This document shows, in pieces, positions 1 through 12,152 of a stretch of DNA of 64,000 bases. Position 1 is the stretch's first letter; the number at the start of each line of letters is the position of its first letter. The notes under the pieces were generated by a model. That model was not told the origin of the DNA, did no database searches, and was given only the letters and a program-made list of their open reading frames with translations. Source of the DNA: Branchiostoma floridae (lineage: Eukaryota; Chordata; Leptocardii; Amphioxiformes; Branchiostomatidae); contig NC_049979.1 in assembly GCF_000003815.2 (NCBI RefSeq), positions 25,168,058-25,232,057 of the forward strand, written 5' to 3'. The position numbers were made by a program, and so were the translations under genes.

Positions 1-35
1 GAAGTAGATTATAATCATGTTTGTCCCGTTAAAAG

Positions 36-3000
36 GTGGTGAAAGTTCGCCCTAATGACAAGGATGCGAAGGCCAAGTTCACAGAATGTAACAAGATCGT
101 GAAGAGGCAGGCATTTGAACGGGCCATCAGAGTGGACGATGTCAAGAAGTGTGTGTCTGAATCCATTAACCTAGAGAGCATGGGTGAGTAAATTGTGATA
201 AGACATGTTCAAATTGTGAACTTTGTTGGAACTGTGTGACGATTATCCTGACTACATTATACTGGACAGGCCCCTTCTAGTATGTAAGGTCTCATTGATG
301 AGTTTTTTCTTCCCATAGACTTCTATGTTATAACTCGTGGTTTACATGATGCGTTCATAATGAAACTACGTGAAATTTTAGCACATTTTTCATTCTATGT
401 CGAGCACATTTACCCTATATCGTGGGAAAAAATTGCCAACGTCAACTATACGTACGTTCTTTTTTTTTAAGCAATTACAAACTATGATTAGTCAATCCCC
501 ACAAAAGGCACTTTTTCGCTGCTGGTGTACAACCGCACCACTCAGAACCCAGGACTGTGTACCTCCGACCTGGCGCACGGCTGGAAAACTTTACCTGCTA
601 ATTTCTTCAGTTACAAACAAGCTTTCACCAATCTAACTTTTGAGATCAGTTCCGCTAGCTAAAAGGGAATTTCTCACCGCTAAAAACACGCATCCATGCA
701 GCCGTTTAATTTTTTGGCTCGGATCTCTTTTAGGGTACCCACTCGGAGTAATACATCAATGAGACCTTAAGCCTCACTCAGATGACCAGCACCTCTGTTG
801 TTGATCTGTCGATCTGACAAGAACCACTTCATCATCGATTTATTTTTCTATTTATCTATTTAGTTTTACCACACTAACAAACTAGTTTTGTGTGTGTGTG
901 TGTGTGTGTCTGTCAACAAGATAATGGCTGGATTGATTGGTTTTATGCTTTGACTATTGGTGCGGTGTTAAGAACGCTGGAAATGATTCGATTTGGGGCT
1001 CCCTAGCAGCTTCCCTTGGTGCTGCAGTGGAACTTCATGTTTGGATATCAGAACAAGCTATGGTCACAATGTTTGGGCTTTGGAAAGCTCATATGATCGG
1101 GAAGAAGCAACATAAGTTTGGGATCTCTAGCAGCAGGGGCATTTTTGTAGAAAAATTCCGAAGCAGATAAGTCAAGAAAGGAATAATGGATTTTCATGAT
1201 TTTTGGTATGTAGGTAGCTTAGACCAAAATGTACAGAATGAAATACTAATTTTGGAAAATGGGGTAACATTTGCATATTTATTGAAAATATTCTATCATG
1301 GCAGTTTTTTTCAATGTATCTATTGTGTTGAGCATGATACGGTTTTGACATTGGTTGGCAGATACTGATATAGNNNNNNNNNNNNNNNNNNNNNNNNNNN
1401 NNNNNNNNNNNNNNNNNNNNNNNNNNNNNNNNNNNNNNNNNNNNNNNNNNNNNNNNNNNNNNNNNNNNNNNNNGGTTCAAGGCACAGAAGAAACTGCACA
1501 GGAAATATGCATACAAGGTTGGAATTCTACTTGTTGGTGGCAGCACAGGGAACCTCTCCCACCAAAAAAATGCTGAGATGCTAAACATTTGGTGGGCAAT
1601 ATTTGGTCCCCCACATTTGGATATCTGCCACTTTGAAAACAGTGTGTCTGAGAGAGATCGGAGGGACATTGCATGATATATATATAATAATCGCAGATCT
1701 CATTTTTTCAGCGTGGCTAGTACATTTGACCCAGTGAATAAATGTTAATGGAAGACATAAGAGTTTTCTTTTACACAACAAATTTTTCTCACATGCTGAC
1801 GTTTCAATGTCTGTCAGTACGGCCATGGCGCGTTGGTACACCCGATCCCTCCATCTCGGAAGTTAAGCAACGTGCGGTCCGGATAGTACTTGGATGGGAG
1901 ACCACCAAGGAAGACTGGATGTTGTAGCCGGGTCATACCAAAGACTCTAAAATGGTACATACTTCTTTCTCTGCAAAGAGGAAGAGTATGGAAGCTAAAC
2001 ACACTTCACTACCGGTGGACTGGCCCCCTGCTGTAGTGACTTATATATGTGTGACAGCAGGGCTTAAAAACAGAGATGGGTGCCGGGACTACGCATCACA
2101 ATGTGATGCATGGCAACTTTAGCTTTAGCTTAGACATCTTCCTCAGAGTTCTGCTTCTCACCGTTATATGTACCTTGAAAAACTAGTTGTGTCAAAGAAA
2201 ACTCTTATGTCCTATGATCCACCAACCTGATGAAATTATTTTCAAATGTTTATAGAGGTTAATGTAATGTGAAGTTTCATTTTGTGCATTGTTAAGATTG
2301 TCACAGGTTGTGATATTTATAATTATATGTCTAGCAATTCTTTGTAAGAGTTTGAATTCCTGTTGACGTATTTTATTTGTATCTTATAAACTCCCTTTGC
2401 TTTCCTCTTTCTTCTCAGTCACTCACTCACATACACTCACCTAACGTTACATGTACTACTCACCATGCTCACTATCTGGTTTATCATCTGTTATTTTTTC
2501 CTTTTCCTCACATTAGATCTTACTTGATGTAAAAGAAATTTTTGAGCAGCAGCCATCCCTGGTTGACATCAAAATATCCGATGTAAGTGTCTCTTTTTTT
2601 AAAAGTCACAGTGCCTAGTGTATTACTAGCAGTTACAGTAGTTGATAGAGTTTGAGATTAATGTATTATTAGTTCAGAAACAGAGGTATATGTACATATA
2701 CATATGTGATATATACATTTATATTTTGTATATAGATAGACATTCTCGAAAAGGCCTTGATAACACCAATTACTTGAGAATGTGGAGTACCCAGGGTATA
2801 TATCAAGTAGTGTGACTGTAAGTATGATGTGAATGTGCAGGGCTCAAGGATCAAAATACTTTTTTCTGCATATCTACACTGGTGCAGGTAACATTGAAAA
2901 TTACCTGCACCAGACAAAATTTACCTACACCACTCTGAACTTAGGAAGTATGGATCATACTAAAATTGCTCAGAAACCATTTGCTATATTTTCTTTTATA

Positions 3001-6000
3001 CTTTATAGGCGGTAACAGTCAATGTAGCTGATAACAATCCGCATACACCTAATGTATTTATGTATAAAACCCAGTACATGGACCAGTGCAGGTTAGGTGC
3101 AGGTAGACACCAGAAATACCTGCACAGCTCCAATTTTACCTGCACTAACCTGCATATACAGGTGTTATTCTGAGCCCTGTGATGTGACCATTTTATATAC
3201 TCCCTAATGTTCTTTCCAGGGTTCCAAATTCACGGTGTGTGGCGACATCCACGGCCAGTATTACGATCTTATGAACATCTTCAGACTGAACGGAAACCCC
3301 AGTAAAGAAAATCCATACGTATCCTTTGTTAATCCTAGCTTCATTACCCTGAACATACAGTGTATATTTTGATGAGCTCCATATCTTATTTATGCATAGA
3401 TTCAAGATATGAATGTTCATGTAAGGATGCACAATGACATATAGAGTCATTTTGATTTACTGTAGATCTTGATGGTTCATTTTTTCTCTTCACAAGCAAG
3501 ACATCCATTTCATAACTACAGTACTACTGAGAATTGTTTTGAGATGCAGATTTAAAACACTAGGCCAATGGGATCATCATCATTGTCGCGGGCTACTTGC
3601 CCGGACCAGGTCCACTCTCTCCTTCCAAACATCTCTGTCCCCCATAGAGTTCTATAGGATAGGGGTCACATTTCCACAGGTAACAGGGTTAAATGTTGTT
3701 ACTCAGGGTTTAAGATACCTGGTTGCCCAGTAAAGCCCACGTTTTGGGGCCGAGACTGCAATGTCATACAAGTGGTTTCCAGAAACCTTGGGAATAAAAT
3801 GAAGGTTGCCACGCCAGATCAGGTATATAGAATGGAATATTAAGTCATGAATTCAAATGGAGTATCTTTCTTTTTAATTTTCATCACTGATTTGTTAAAT
3901 CTAATCGTATTTACTGGTTTCCTGTGTCGCTTTTTTACCACTTTTCTAGCAGGAACTCTCCTCTTTATTTGACCTCCTTGGTTAAACAAGTGAAAAGATT
4001 AAATGTATTAGAATACACTTGCAGAGCTCATAACTAGGGCCTTGGACCTGTGGCACCTTAAAATGTCCATTTGGCATTGACTGAGGTCTTTAAAAACTAT
4101 TTCTAACCAAGACAGTAAAATCTATCAATTTGGATATACAAATGTACATGTACATTTTGTAACTTTGGCACGATCTAGACACGTTTTTTCCCGATATCGG
4201 CGAGCTGACAACCTCTTGCCGACAGCTTTTTTTCAGCGTCTAGATGGAACTGCAATATCGCCACTAAGATATCAGCAGAATTTCTCCCGAAAGGTCTGGA
4301 CCATTCGCCCGATAGCTTAGCAGGGGTCCCCAACAAGTTCTGTGCGCGTGTAGATGTGTCCCGACTTCGGGGGGGCCTCATTAGCATATAACGCGGGCTC
4401 ATTAGGCTACATAGCTGTTTACTACAAGCGCCACGGGTGTCCCACGGCCAACGTTTCAGATCCCTTCCGACATCTCCACAGATATCGGCAAAAACTGTGT
4501 ATAGATTGGGCCTATGTGTTTTATCCTATTTACGAATTTTGGATCTTCCAAACCAATGTTTACCTTGACTGTGTTGTCAGTTATTCAATGGTGACTTTGT
4601 GGACAGAGGTTCCTTCTCTGTGGAGTGTATACTGGTGCTGTTTGGGTGGAAACTGTTGATACCTGATAGCTTCTTCATGTCCAGGGGTGAGTACAGTACA
4701 TGACTGGACATATGAGGCCACACCAATTTGATTTGTTGCTTCTGACTTCTTCAGAAAAATATTGGTGCGGTCGGTAAAAAAAATAAAATAAAGTTTGCAA
4801 AAAGTCTGGGGTTAACATAGGCTTATATAACACAAAAAAGGTTAGTAGTCAAGTTTTCAGCTTTTCATGGCAAGATTCATCCAATGAACCCCTTCCTTTG
4901 ATTTGATACCACTGTTCTGAATAAAGGGAATTGTTTTTATACTGAAATTATGTGTGTTGAAGAAATGCAAGAAGCTTATTGGTTGTTTTCTATCATGTTT
5001 TTTTTTTTACAGGTCTGTGATAGCAAAACCTATATTATTTTTTTTGTGAGTAAATTTTCTTCCCGAATAGGAAAAAAATTGATCGGGAAATCCGAGAAGC
5101 AACAAATTAAATTGGTGTGGCCAAATGTAATAAGGTATCGGATTCCCATAGTTTTCAGTTGAAATTTGCTTTTCAGAATGCATCATGAAATAGCATTTCA
5201 AAGGGTTCACAGCTTTGGTTTCCCCACTCCACAATGAATACATTCTATAGTACATGTAATTTTTTTTTGACAGTTAGGTGAGGGCAAGCACTACCTACAT
5301 TTGTGAGTGTTAAAAGATTAATGTTGCCACGAAATTGAATTTCTTTACCAATCACCTTGAAAGTTATTAGGTGAAACTTCCTCATAGATGCGAAGGCCTA
5401 TTCTTTTTTACCTGTCGTTTCATGTGAAGTCTGGCATGTTATCCTCCATCTCCTCCCAGGTAACCATGAGACAGAGACCATGAATCAGATGTACGGGTTT
5501 GAGGGAGAGGTCAAGACTAAGTACTCTGCACAGATGGCCGAGCTCTTCACAGAAGTCTACAACCTACTACCGCTGACACACTGTATCAATAGCAAGATCT
5601 TGGTAAAACCTTAATCATGTCCCAGGTCACTTTCACACACTTTCCATATCAATGATGCGGTCTGGCACTGACCGCCATGGTAGTGTCTTGATTTGCATAT
5701 CAAGGTTCCGGGTAGCTTGAGTGTTTTGACAATTTTGTCGGCATGTTTTCATAACTAGACTGCTATTCTCTTTACGTGGCAAAGAGCAGTGTAAACATAT
5801 TTTTGTAAGCGGATAGAAAATTTCTGAAATGTGCTTAATCCACTTCCATTTTTTGCCGGTGCGTCAGCACCGGCTTTGAGACAGGAGAAGCGGGTCTTTC
5901 AATGGATGCATTTTCAATGGATGCATGGATCGGTCACTTTAACCAAATAGCCCTTCTATACGTGCTATTGCGTAATCGAGCCAGCGTGGCCGAGCGGTCT

Positions 6001-9000
6001 ACAGCACGGTACCTATCTTCAGTAGATCGTAGGTTCGAACCCCACTTGCTAATTTTTTTTTTCTTTGTTAGACAAATCTCATGTAGTGTTTTTTTAATAT
6101 AAGAAAGACCAATTCAGTAATTCGATGTTTAAAAACTCTTTTTTCGTGTGATTTTGTTTAACATCCAGGCTTCTTCCAAAATACACACCGGCCAGCTTTT
6201 TTCAGAAGCTTTCTTGTTTAGTGTGAACTGGGTCCAACATGGTGGCAGAATGAAGCTGTCTGCTAACGGACAGAAATTTGGACATACTATATAGTAGTAG
6301 TAGTAGTCCACTGTATCCTGCTGCTGCTGCTACTATATAAGGTCTCATTGATATATTACTCCGAGTGGGTACCCTAAAAGAGATCTGAGCCAAAAAATAA
6401 ACAGCTGCATGGACGCGTGTTTTTAGCGATGTGAAATTCCCTTTTAGCCAGCGGAACTGATTTATTTATTTATTCAAAATGCGACGAGTACATTACACAG
6501 ACCTATAGGCAGCACAGCTGATAACATAGGTCTACAAAGAACATAAAATTACAGTGGTACAAGACAAATTTACATAAAACGGTATGTACAAATGGTATTA
6601 GAGAGATGAGAAATAAAATACTACGGAAGCTTAAAAGTAAGTAACATTCTATGGGAGGTCAGAGGTCGAAATCTAAGTAATGAGAAGCAAATATGGGCTA
6701 CAATAGGCTATACATGTCTTTGGGATCTACAAAAAACAGCATAATGTACTAGTAGGCTGCATAGGTTACAAGAGGCTAGGAGGAGCAGATGGAAGGTGAT
6801 CTCAAAAGCTTGTTTGTAACTGAAGAAATTAGCAGGTAAAGTTTTGCAGCTGCACGCCAGGTCGGAGGCACACAGTCCTGGGTTCTGAGTGGTGCGGTTG
6901 TACACTAGCAGCGAAAAAGTGCCTTTTGTGGGGATTGACTAATCGTAGTTTGTAAGGCCATGTTGATTTGATTATATGGATGACATCCTCCGGGAACTGC
7001 AAAACTGATACGAGCGAGCGAATAAAAAAAAAGTTTGGCCAAAAAAAAAAAGTTGCCTTCAGTATGAAATCAAAGTGGCCAGGAAGGTTGAACATAGGAC
7101 TAAACACACATAGTATGGTATACCAACAGTAAGGTGTAGGGACCAGTACATCATATGGGTGCAAAACTTTTTTTTCTTCTTGCAATCTTGGACCAATCCG
7201 AAAAAAACAGACCTAAAAAAAAACAGAGGAACAGGTTTCGCCAATTACAAAATGGACACACTATGTCGGCAGCCATTTGGGGTCTAACCGGGGGGCCAAG
7301 AAGACAACAAGAGCGAAGTCAAGTAGAGTTTATAGTCAATTGCACCAAGTTTCTACAGTCAAAGGTACAGAGACAGTTAGCCTTTATTACATGGAGATGG
7401 GATTTTAAAATGCAGGGGGAGTCCAATAATCCACCAAACAGATTCCTTTGTAGCAAAATTGACCAATTACCATTGTTTTGAGTATTGCCAGTTCTCAAGT
7501 TTCCACAGACAATCAGGTCCAGGTTCATGTCCGGACCTGGAAATGATCCTCTGGACCTGAATTTTCTGTACTGGTACCTCCCCCTACCAACAATAGATTT
7601 TTTCTTTCTGTCCTTTCACATCTTATCCTTTGACTTTATATTCATTTTGGCATTCTATGGCATTTGTTATCTGTTTTCTGATACTTTTTTTTCAATCTAC
7701 GGAATATTTGTGCTCATTTTACAGCTGCTTTGCACAATTTATTGTGTGGTCGAAAACTTTTTTTTTTTTGGAAACGGCCGAAAATTGGTGCGAGCGCGGA
7801 TGTCATCCATATAATCAAATCAACGTGGCCTAATTGCTATAAAAAAAGTTCCTATCTATAGTTGACGTTGGCAATTTTTAGGGTAAATGTGCTGGACATA
7901 GAATGAAAAATCTGCTGATATTTCACGTAGCTTCATTATGAACGCGCCCATTTATACCACGAAGTCTATGGGAAGAAACACATCAATGAGACCCTAAGCT
8001 TCTGGCCAAACTTTCATTTTTTTTTTATTGAGTAATGAGGTCAATTATCCTGCAGATTAGGCCAAAGATTTTTTGAGTTTTGCTTTTCAGAACTCTATCA
8101 TTGTATCACATTTTTCTTTCAGGGTTGTGTATAACAACTGAGATGAATGGAAAAAATTGTGCTGGAAACAGATATAGAACATATGAGAGGAAATGCTATA
8201 TAATAATATTAAGTGATAGAGTGCAAAATTAATGTAGGTCGCTGTAATACAGAGTCTTTCCTTCATTTACAAATGTATTTGTTTGTCCCTAGTGTATGCA
8301 TGGAGGTCTCTTCAGCAGGGATGATGTTACACTCGAGGAAATCAAGAAGATCGACAGGAACAGACAACCTCCAGACTCAGGTTGGTTTTTGCTTGTACTG
8401 CATAGCTGCCACAAGGGGCACCATACCAGCCAGGCAAAAACCTGCTGAACCTATAAGCCTTTTTTTTGTCAGCCGCTGGCAAAGAACATAGAATTTTAAA
8501 TCTGACATATGATATAGGTGTTGCAATTCAAAACAGATTTCCTGTATTTCACACCCGAATGGGGCATGTACATGTACATGTGTGAGGATATGTAATGAAT
8601 ATTGTGTTTATGTGTTCTATTAATTACACTCGTGCATGCACCATGTATGACGTTAATATCAGTGTGCTGGATCTTTTCAATTTTGCCAACTTGGTTTTAC
8701 ATTGCTACGCTAAGCTGCATCTGTTGGATCAGTTTGGCGAAAGGTATTTAAAAAGACAAAGATTTGGAAAGAAAACAGAAAAAGGGAATCCCAATCTACA
8801 TGTACATGTACATGTACAAGCCTAACTTTTTTCAGGTCTAGTAATTGTCAATTTGTTGTATGATGTGAACCACGTCATGTTGTTGTGAAGGGCTTCATTA
8901 TTTTTATTCCCACAGGTGTGATGTGTGAGCTCTTGTGGTCAGATCCCCAAATACTGGTGAGCCAAAAAATTATATTGATATAATTGCAGATATTGACCAT

Positions 9001-12000
9001 GACTTTATTTGTTGTATCCACGACTAGCTCGACATTTTAGTACTAACAGTAGACATGTACACCTGCCTTTATAAAGGTAGTGATTTCACCTACATGTACA
9101 AAATGTAGACTTTGAAGCATAAGTACCTGGTTGCCCAGTTCCACCTCATCACAACCAATGTTTTATTTAGCGCAACTTGCCCAATTCTGGTAGCGTAGTG
9201 TAGTACCTAGTTTTGGGAGGGAGACAGCTAATGTTGTGTGAGCGGTAGGGCTGGGTATTGGTACGATGTACCGGTACAAAACCTTTTTTTCTCATTGGAC
9301 CGGTCCAGAAAAACCGGACCTGAAAAAAATAGGTGGACCGGATGTTGACAAGTTTGACAAGTTTTATTGAACATATACGACATAGCAGCTGATAGCTGAA
9401 TTGCGTCGACATTCACATAATACAAACAGCTGTAGTAAAAAAAAAAACGGGCACACTATTAAAAACTTTACATAATGTCCTACAAGCAATTCTTTACTAG
9501 AATATTGTAGGGTATTCGTCTTAAAATTTATAATAAGTATAAAATATCAAGTTGCCATACAAACGCTGTATCATTACTGAGTAATAAACATATCAGAAGC
9601 GGTTTCTAATGAGTAATTACTTATTCAGTAAGTATACCAGGTATGGTATCGGTGAGTTCTTATGTCTGTTAGTTCGGCAAAATGGAATGTCTAGTTTCTC
9701 AGAACTGCGAGTGGTACGTCCCATCGTTTGCTGTCTGGATGGGGGGAGCCAGTCCCGGAACTCTGATGACCGTAGTAACGACTCCGCGAATGTAGTGCAG
9801 ATACTCATCATGTTGGACCTATTGGAAAATGAACAGATTATATGATCGGGCATTCACATGTTTTGGGGCTTACCGGTCGAAGAAAAAACAAGGGCGAAGC
9901 AGAGTAGAGTCTATAGTCATTTCTACCAAGTTTTACAGTCAATCATACAGAGGCAGTTAGCCTTGTAGGATTTTAAAACGTGGGAGTTGAATACTTCGCA
10001 AAACAGATTTCTTTGTGGCGAAATGGACCGTTATTTTGAGTATCGTCCAATCACAAGTGTTTACATACTGATTCAGGTTCAGGTCCGGACCTGGACCTGA
10101 ACCTCTGGACCTGAACCGGACTTGAATCTTCTGTACCGGTACCCACCCCTAGTGAGCGGCCTTCCACTGTGTGCACCAAGAATCAAAATCTGTGACTTTG
10201 TTTAATTTTTCCGCCCAGCGTCACTTTTTTGATTAATCATCATTTTGATAAATCTTTTGCTTTACACCAAAGCTGGTTTTGTGAAATATTTTGAAAACAA
10301 GAGCACATTTTTACGTTAACAACTCACAGAATGCAACTGATGAAAAATGCCTGAAATTTGGAGGGAAATGCCAAAGGAGGCATATGTATGTTTTCACTTA
10401 ATCTAGGGGATTTTTCCTATGGGCATTTATCTTCAGAGAGTCCATTTTCTTTCCATGAACAATCTTTAATTAGTTAAACTTATGTTCAAGATTAGGGCCT
10501 TGGACTTGCAGCAATTAAAAATTTTTTTGAGGTTGCTATAAAAGTATTTGGAACCCTGACTGATATGTAACAGCAACTTTTGTAATTCAGCAGGCTACAC
10601 TATGACCGTCATATGAAATCGTCCTTGCTATGAAGATTTTCTGTATGAAGCGTGCATACCTCGGTTATTACTGAAGTTGCATTAGTAGGTCTGTTTGAAT
10701 CCGTTGGAGTTGGCATTTCTATACCTACAGAATGACACCACAAAACGTGACCTTTTTCCCCAGCCTGGTCGCGCCCCTAGCAAGCGAGGTGTAGCCATCC
10801 AGTTTGGGCCTGATGTGACACAGAGGTTCCTGGAGCTCAACAACTTGGACTATATCATCCGGAGTCATGAAGTCAAACCACTAGGGTACGAGGAAGCTCA
10901 CAATGGGAAGTGTATAACCGTCTTCTCTGCCCCCAACTACTGGTAAGAGTCAGTTTGTTTGTTTATATCAAATATCTAACAACATTCAGTTGACTACAGT
11001 ACTATATTTTCTTCTTGAAGAGAAAGAGGAAGGATTGTTTCTACATATGTAAAGAAATGTTGAAATGAATGTTGACTGGAATGTTGAATAATGCTTAAAT
11101 TCAGAAGAGGGTGTTATTTTCCAATAGATTAAGTATCAACTATTTGCAAAAATTTCACTTGTGGTGACTTCTGCGAGATGTTTGCAAATCTCACAAAACC
11201 CATGCAGATCCTACCCATGCATTTCCTATTCCTATAGTCTAGACACTTCCTTCATTGTGAATATTTTTGGCACATTGTGTTTCTTGCGCTTTTATGAGAA
11301 CACTAGCTTTGGATCATTCCATTTTAGAAGTTGAAGCGAAGAAAGTCTGTAGCTCTCTTTATGTATGGGTTTGGGGGGGGGTGAAAACAAAAGTAGTAGT
11401 TTGTAATACTAGTATATGGCAGATTTTGCAGTCAGGAGGGGCAGGGGTCAAGATCCTCCCTATGAAGTTAAAATGATGGGTCCTAAGGACATTCTATGAT
11501 AACGTTGTGAATGTTTTGCCCCCCCAGTGACCAAATGGGAAACAAAGGGTGCTTTTATTACACTCAACCCGCCCGACCTGTCGCCAAAGTTCACCACATA
11601 TGAATGTGTGGTAAGTAATAAAAATTCTTCAAATGCCCTGAGAGGTTTTTTAAAAAATGAGCTTCCCTTGTTGTGGTTTTTGTTGAAGTTACAAACAATT
11701 TGTCACTCTGTAGTGCATTTAAAATATTACAAGTATAGTTAAGAAAAAATGTGTGTTATAGTTATAATTAATCTATGCAATCTGAGAACTAGAGATATAA
11801 CAAAATATTTTTAAAAACATTAGAATAAACTTTACGTATTGCATATTTAAACAAGCTGGTAGGGTATCCAAACATAATTCTTTACTAGCACAAGTCTACA
11901 ACCAATCTACAACCAAAAGATTTTAATTGATTATTGAATTTATATTGTTACAGACCAAAAACAATACCTCCATTTTTCTTGGAGGTATTGAGGTAAAAAT

Positions 12001-12152
12001 TCATGGTACATGTATCACTGGTCCTTCTTGATGGTACAAAAATTGGTCCTGGCCCATTCACATTGCTGATCACTTGTTCTCTTCTCTTTCAGCCTCACCC
12101 GAATGTGAAGCCCATGGCATACGCCAACTCACTGCTGGCATCCTTCATGTGA
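36..12152 (+). CDS. PPP5C: Serine/threonine protein phosphatase 5, partial (5' end outside window)
   Basis: PP5 is a PPP-family metallophosphatase with an N-terminal TPR domain that binds HSP90. Coding exons I can place are 36-183 (end of TPR, FERAI), an exon mostly lost in the N gap and ending at 1517 ([11 protein letters not shown]), 2517-2582, 3220-3318 (GDIHG), 4581-4686 (GDFVDRG), 5460-5602 (GNHE, YGFEGEV), 8293-8380 (MHGGLF), 8916-8956 (LLWSDPQ), 10764-10942 (RSHEVK, SAPNY), 11528-11610 (DQMGNK) and 12093-12152 ([12 protein letters not shown], then TGA). All PPP metal and phosphate signatures are present, and intron phases agree except in exon 11528-11610. That exon carries one extra G in AAAGGG, which breaks the frame between GNK and AFITLNPPD. 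The acceptor at 10764 was preferred over 10731 because it gives the family length between SDPQ and SKRGV. The identification is secure. The first TPR exons lie upstream of the window. Confidence 0.95.
288..767. mobile_element. Non-autonomous DNA transposon, family A (Harbinger-like, TAA duplication)
   Basis: A 480-bp element whose ends are inverted repeats starting GGTCTCATTGATG, flanked on both sides by TAA (285-287 and 768-770). A second copy in opposite orientation at 6341-7994 shares most of the interior. A three-base TAA duplication and GG-starting ends fit the PIF/Harbinger group. No transposase is seen. It lies in a PPP5C intron. Confidence 0.75.
870..1373. repeat. AT-rich dispersed repeat with GT run, cut by assembly gap
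   Basis: A TG/GT microsatellite (about 890-909) is followed by sequence that recurs at 36.65-38.0 kb. Shared stretches include ATGATTTTTGGTAT and a segment ending in CATGATA-like text and GGCAGATA. It is probably a non-autonomous copy of the repeat family that brackets the Helentron. Its right end is lost in the N run. Confidence 0.6.
1374..1473. other. Assembly gap (100 N) inside a PPP5C exon
   Basis: The run of N removes the 5' part of the PPP5C linker exon. The bases after it resume in frame as [14 protein letters not shown] and reach the donor at 1518. The true gap length is unknown, because 100 is a conventional placeholder. Confidence 0.95.
1815..1930 (+). repeat. 5S rRNA-derived sequence (pseudogene or head of a 5S-type SINE)
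   Basis: About 115 bases follow the animal 5S rRNA pattern in order: a GTACGGCCAT start, CCCGATC near the A box, CATCTCGGAAGTTAAGCA, the C-box text TAGTACTTGGATGGGAGACC, and a GTTGTAGCC end. The middle differs from a functional 5S gene, and the 3' side continues into non-5S sequence instead of a run of T. I call it a 5S-derived retroposon or pseudogene, not a working gene. Confidence 0.75.
2838..3179. mobile_element. MITE with CAGGGCTCA ends (hAT-like)
   Basis: The ends are short inverted repeats, CAGGGCTCA and TGAGCCCTG. The interior holds many CAGGTNNNNGCACC-like motifs. A related copy in opposite orientation lies at 21365-21697. The flanking octamers TGAATGTG and TGATGTGA are only similar, so the duplication is not clean. 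Confidence 0.55.
4167..4512. mobile_element. MITE with imperfect GATATCGG-type inverted repeats
   Basis: About 32 bases at each end are inverted copies with roughly seven mismatches (left start GGCACGATCTAGACACG, right end ATAGATTGGGCC). It ends 69 bp before the PPP5C GDFVDRG exon. No clear target duplication. Confidence 0.5.
4716..5122. mobile_element. MITE with GGCCACACCAATTT ends
   Basis: Terminal inverted repeats start GGCCACACCAATTT and end AAATTGGTGTGGCC, with a further matching AGAAGCAACAAAT block inside. It begins just 3' of the donor of the exon ending at 4686. The ends resemble those of the element at 6956-7830, which suggests a related family. Confidence 0.6.
5980..6050 (+). repeat. 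tRNA-like sequence with A and B boxes, followed by T run
   Basis: TGGCCGAGCGGT matches a Pol III A box of Leu/Ser type and GGTTCGAACCC is an excellent B box. A run of eight or more T follows at about 6053. The acceptor stem pairs poorly and no convincing anticodon loop is visible, so it is more likely a tRNA pseudogene or SINE head than a functional tRNA. Confidence 0.45.
6462..6800 (-). mobile_element. Retrotransposon 3' tail inserted in the family A copy
   Basis: Starts with TTTATTTATTTATT, the complement of a TAAA-type tail, and is bounded by TGAT on both sides (…ACTGAT and GGTGAT). The uninterrupted copy at 288-767 lacks it. It reads as the 5'-truncated 3' end of a non-LTR element on the minus strand. 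No coding part was recognised. Confidence 0.6.
6956..7830. mobile_element. Harbinger-like MITE with GGCCACGTTGATTTG ends
   Basis: About 33-bp inverted repeats (GGCCATGTTGATTTG… and …CAAATCAACGTGGCC) are bounded by TAA at 6953-6955 and 7831-7833. The related copy at 288-767 has a single TAA at the same place (TTTGTAATTGC), a textbook empty site. It contains the hAT-like insert at 7131-7586. Confidence 0.75.
7131..7586. mobile_element. hAT-like MITE (GGTACC family), most internal of the nest
   Basis: The interior matches the copies at 9246-10151 and 51351-51979, including the GTCCGGACCTGGA and AGAGTTTATAGTCA-type segments. Flanking octamers CCAACAGT and CCAACAAT differ at one base, consistent with an aged 8-bp duplication. 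Confidence 0.65.
9246..10151. mobile_element. hAT-like MITE with exact 8-bp duplication
   Basis: A 906-bp element starting TAGGGCTGGGTA and ending TACCCACCCCTA, flanked by the perfect octamer GTGAGCGG at 9238-9245 and 10152-10159. It contains GGTCCGGACCTGG-rich subterminal sequence and no long reading frame. It lies in the PPP5C intron between 8956 and 10764. Confidence 0.85.
11960..11999 (-). repeat. Solo hairpin terminus (ACCTCCA…TGGAGGT)
   Basis: ACCTCCATTTTTCTTGGAGGT forms a short hairpin next to CAAAAAC. The reverse complement matches the start of the repeat at 36.65 kb, so this is a truncated copy of the same family. Another lies at about 57880-57920. Confidence 0.5.

Larger units (their letters stand above)
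6341..7994. mobile_element. Second copy of family A element, carrying three later insertions
   Basis: Inverted relative to the copy at 288-767, with TAA at 6338-6340 and 7995-7997. Compared with the short copy it has gained a retrotransposon tail (6462-6800) and another DNA element (6956-7830) that itself contains a third (7131-7586). The short copy acts as an empty site and proves the order of insertion. Confidence 0.75.

Noticed and set aside
5980-6050. Functional tRNA gene
   Set aside because: A and B boxes are good, but the acceptor stem does not pair and no normal anticodon loop is present.
10731-10763. Earlier start of a PPP5C exon at 10731
   Set aside because: It would add 11 residues not found in the family. 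The pyrimidine-rich CCTTTTTCCCCAG before 10764 is the better acceptor and keeps the expected length.
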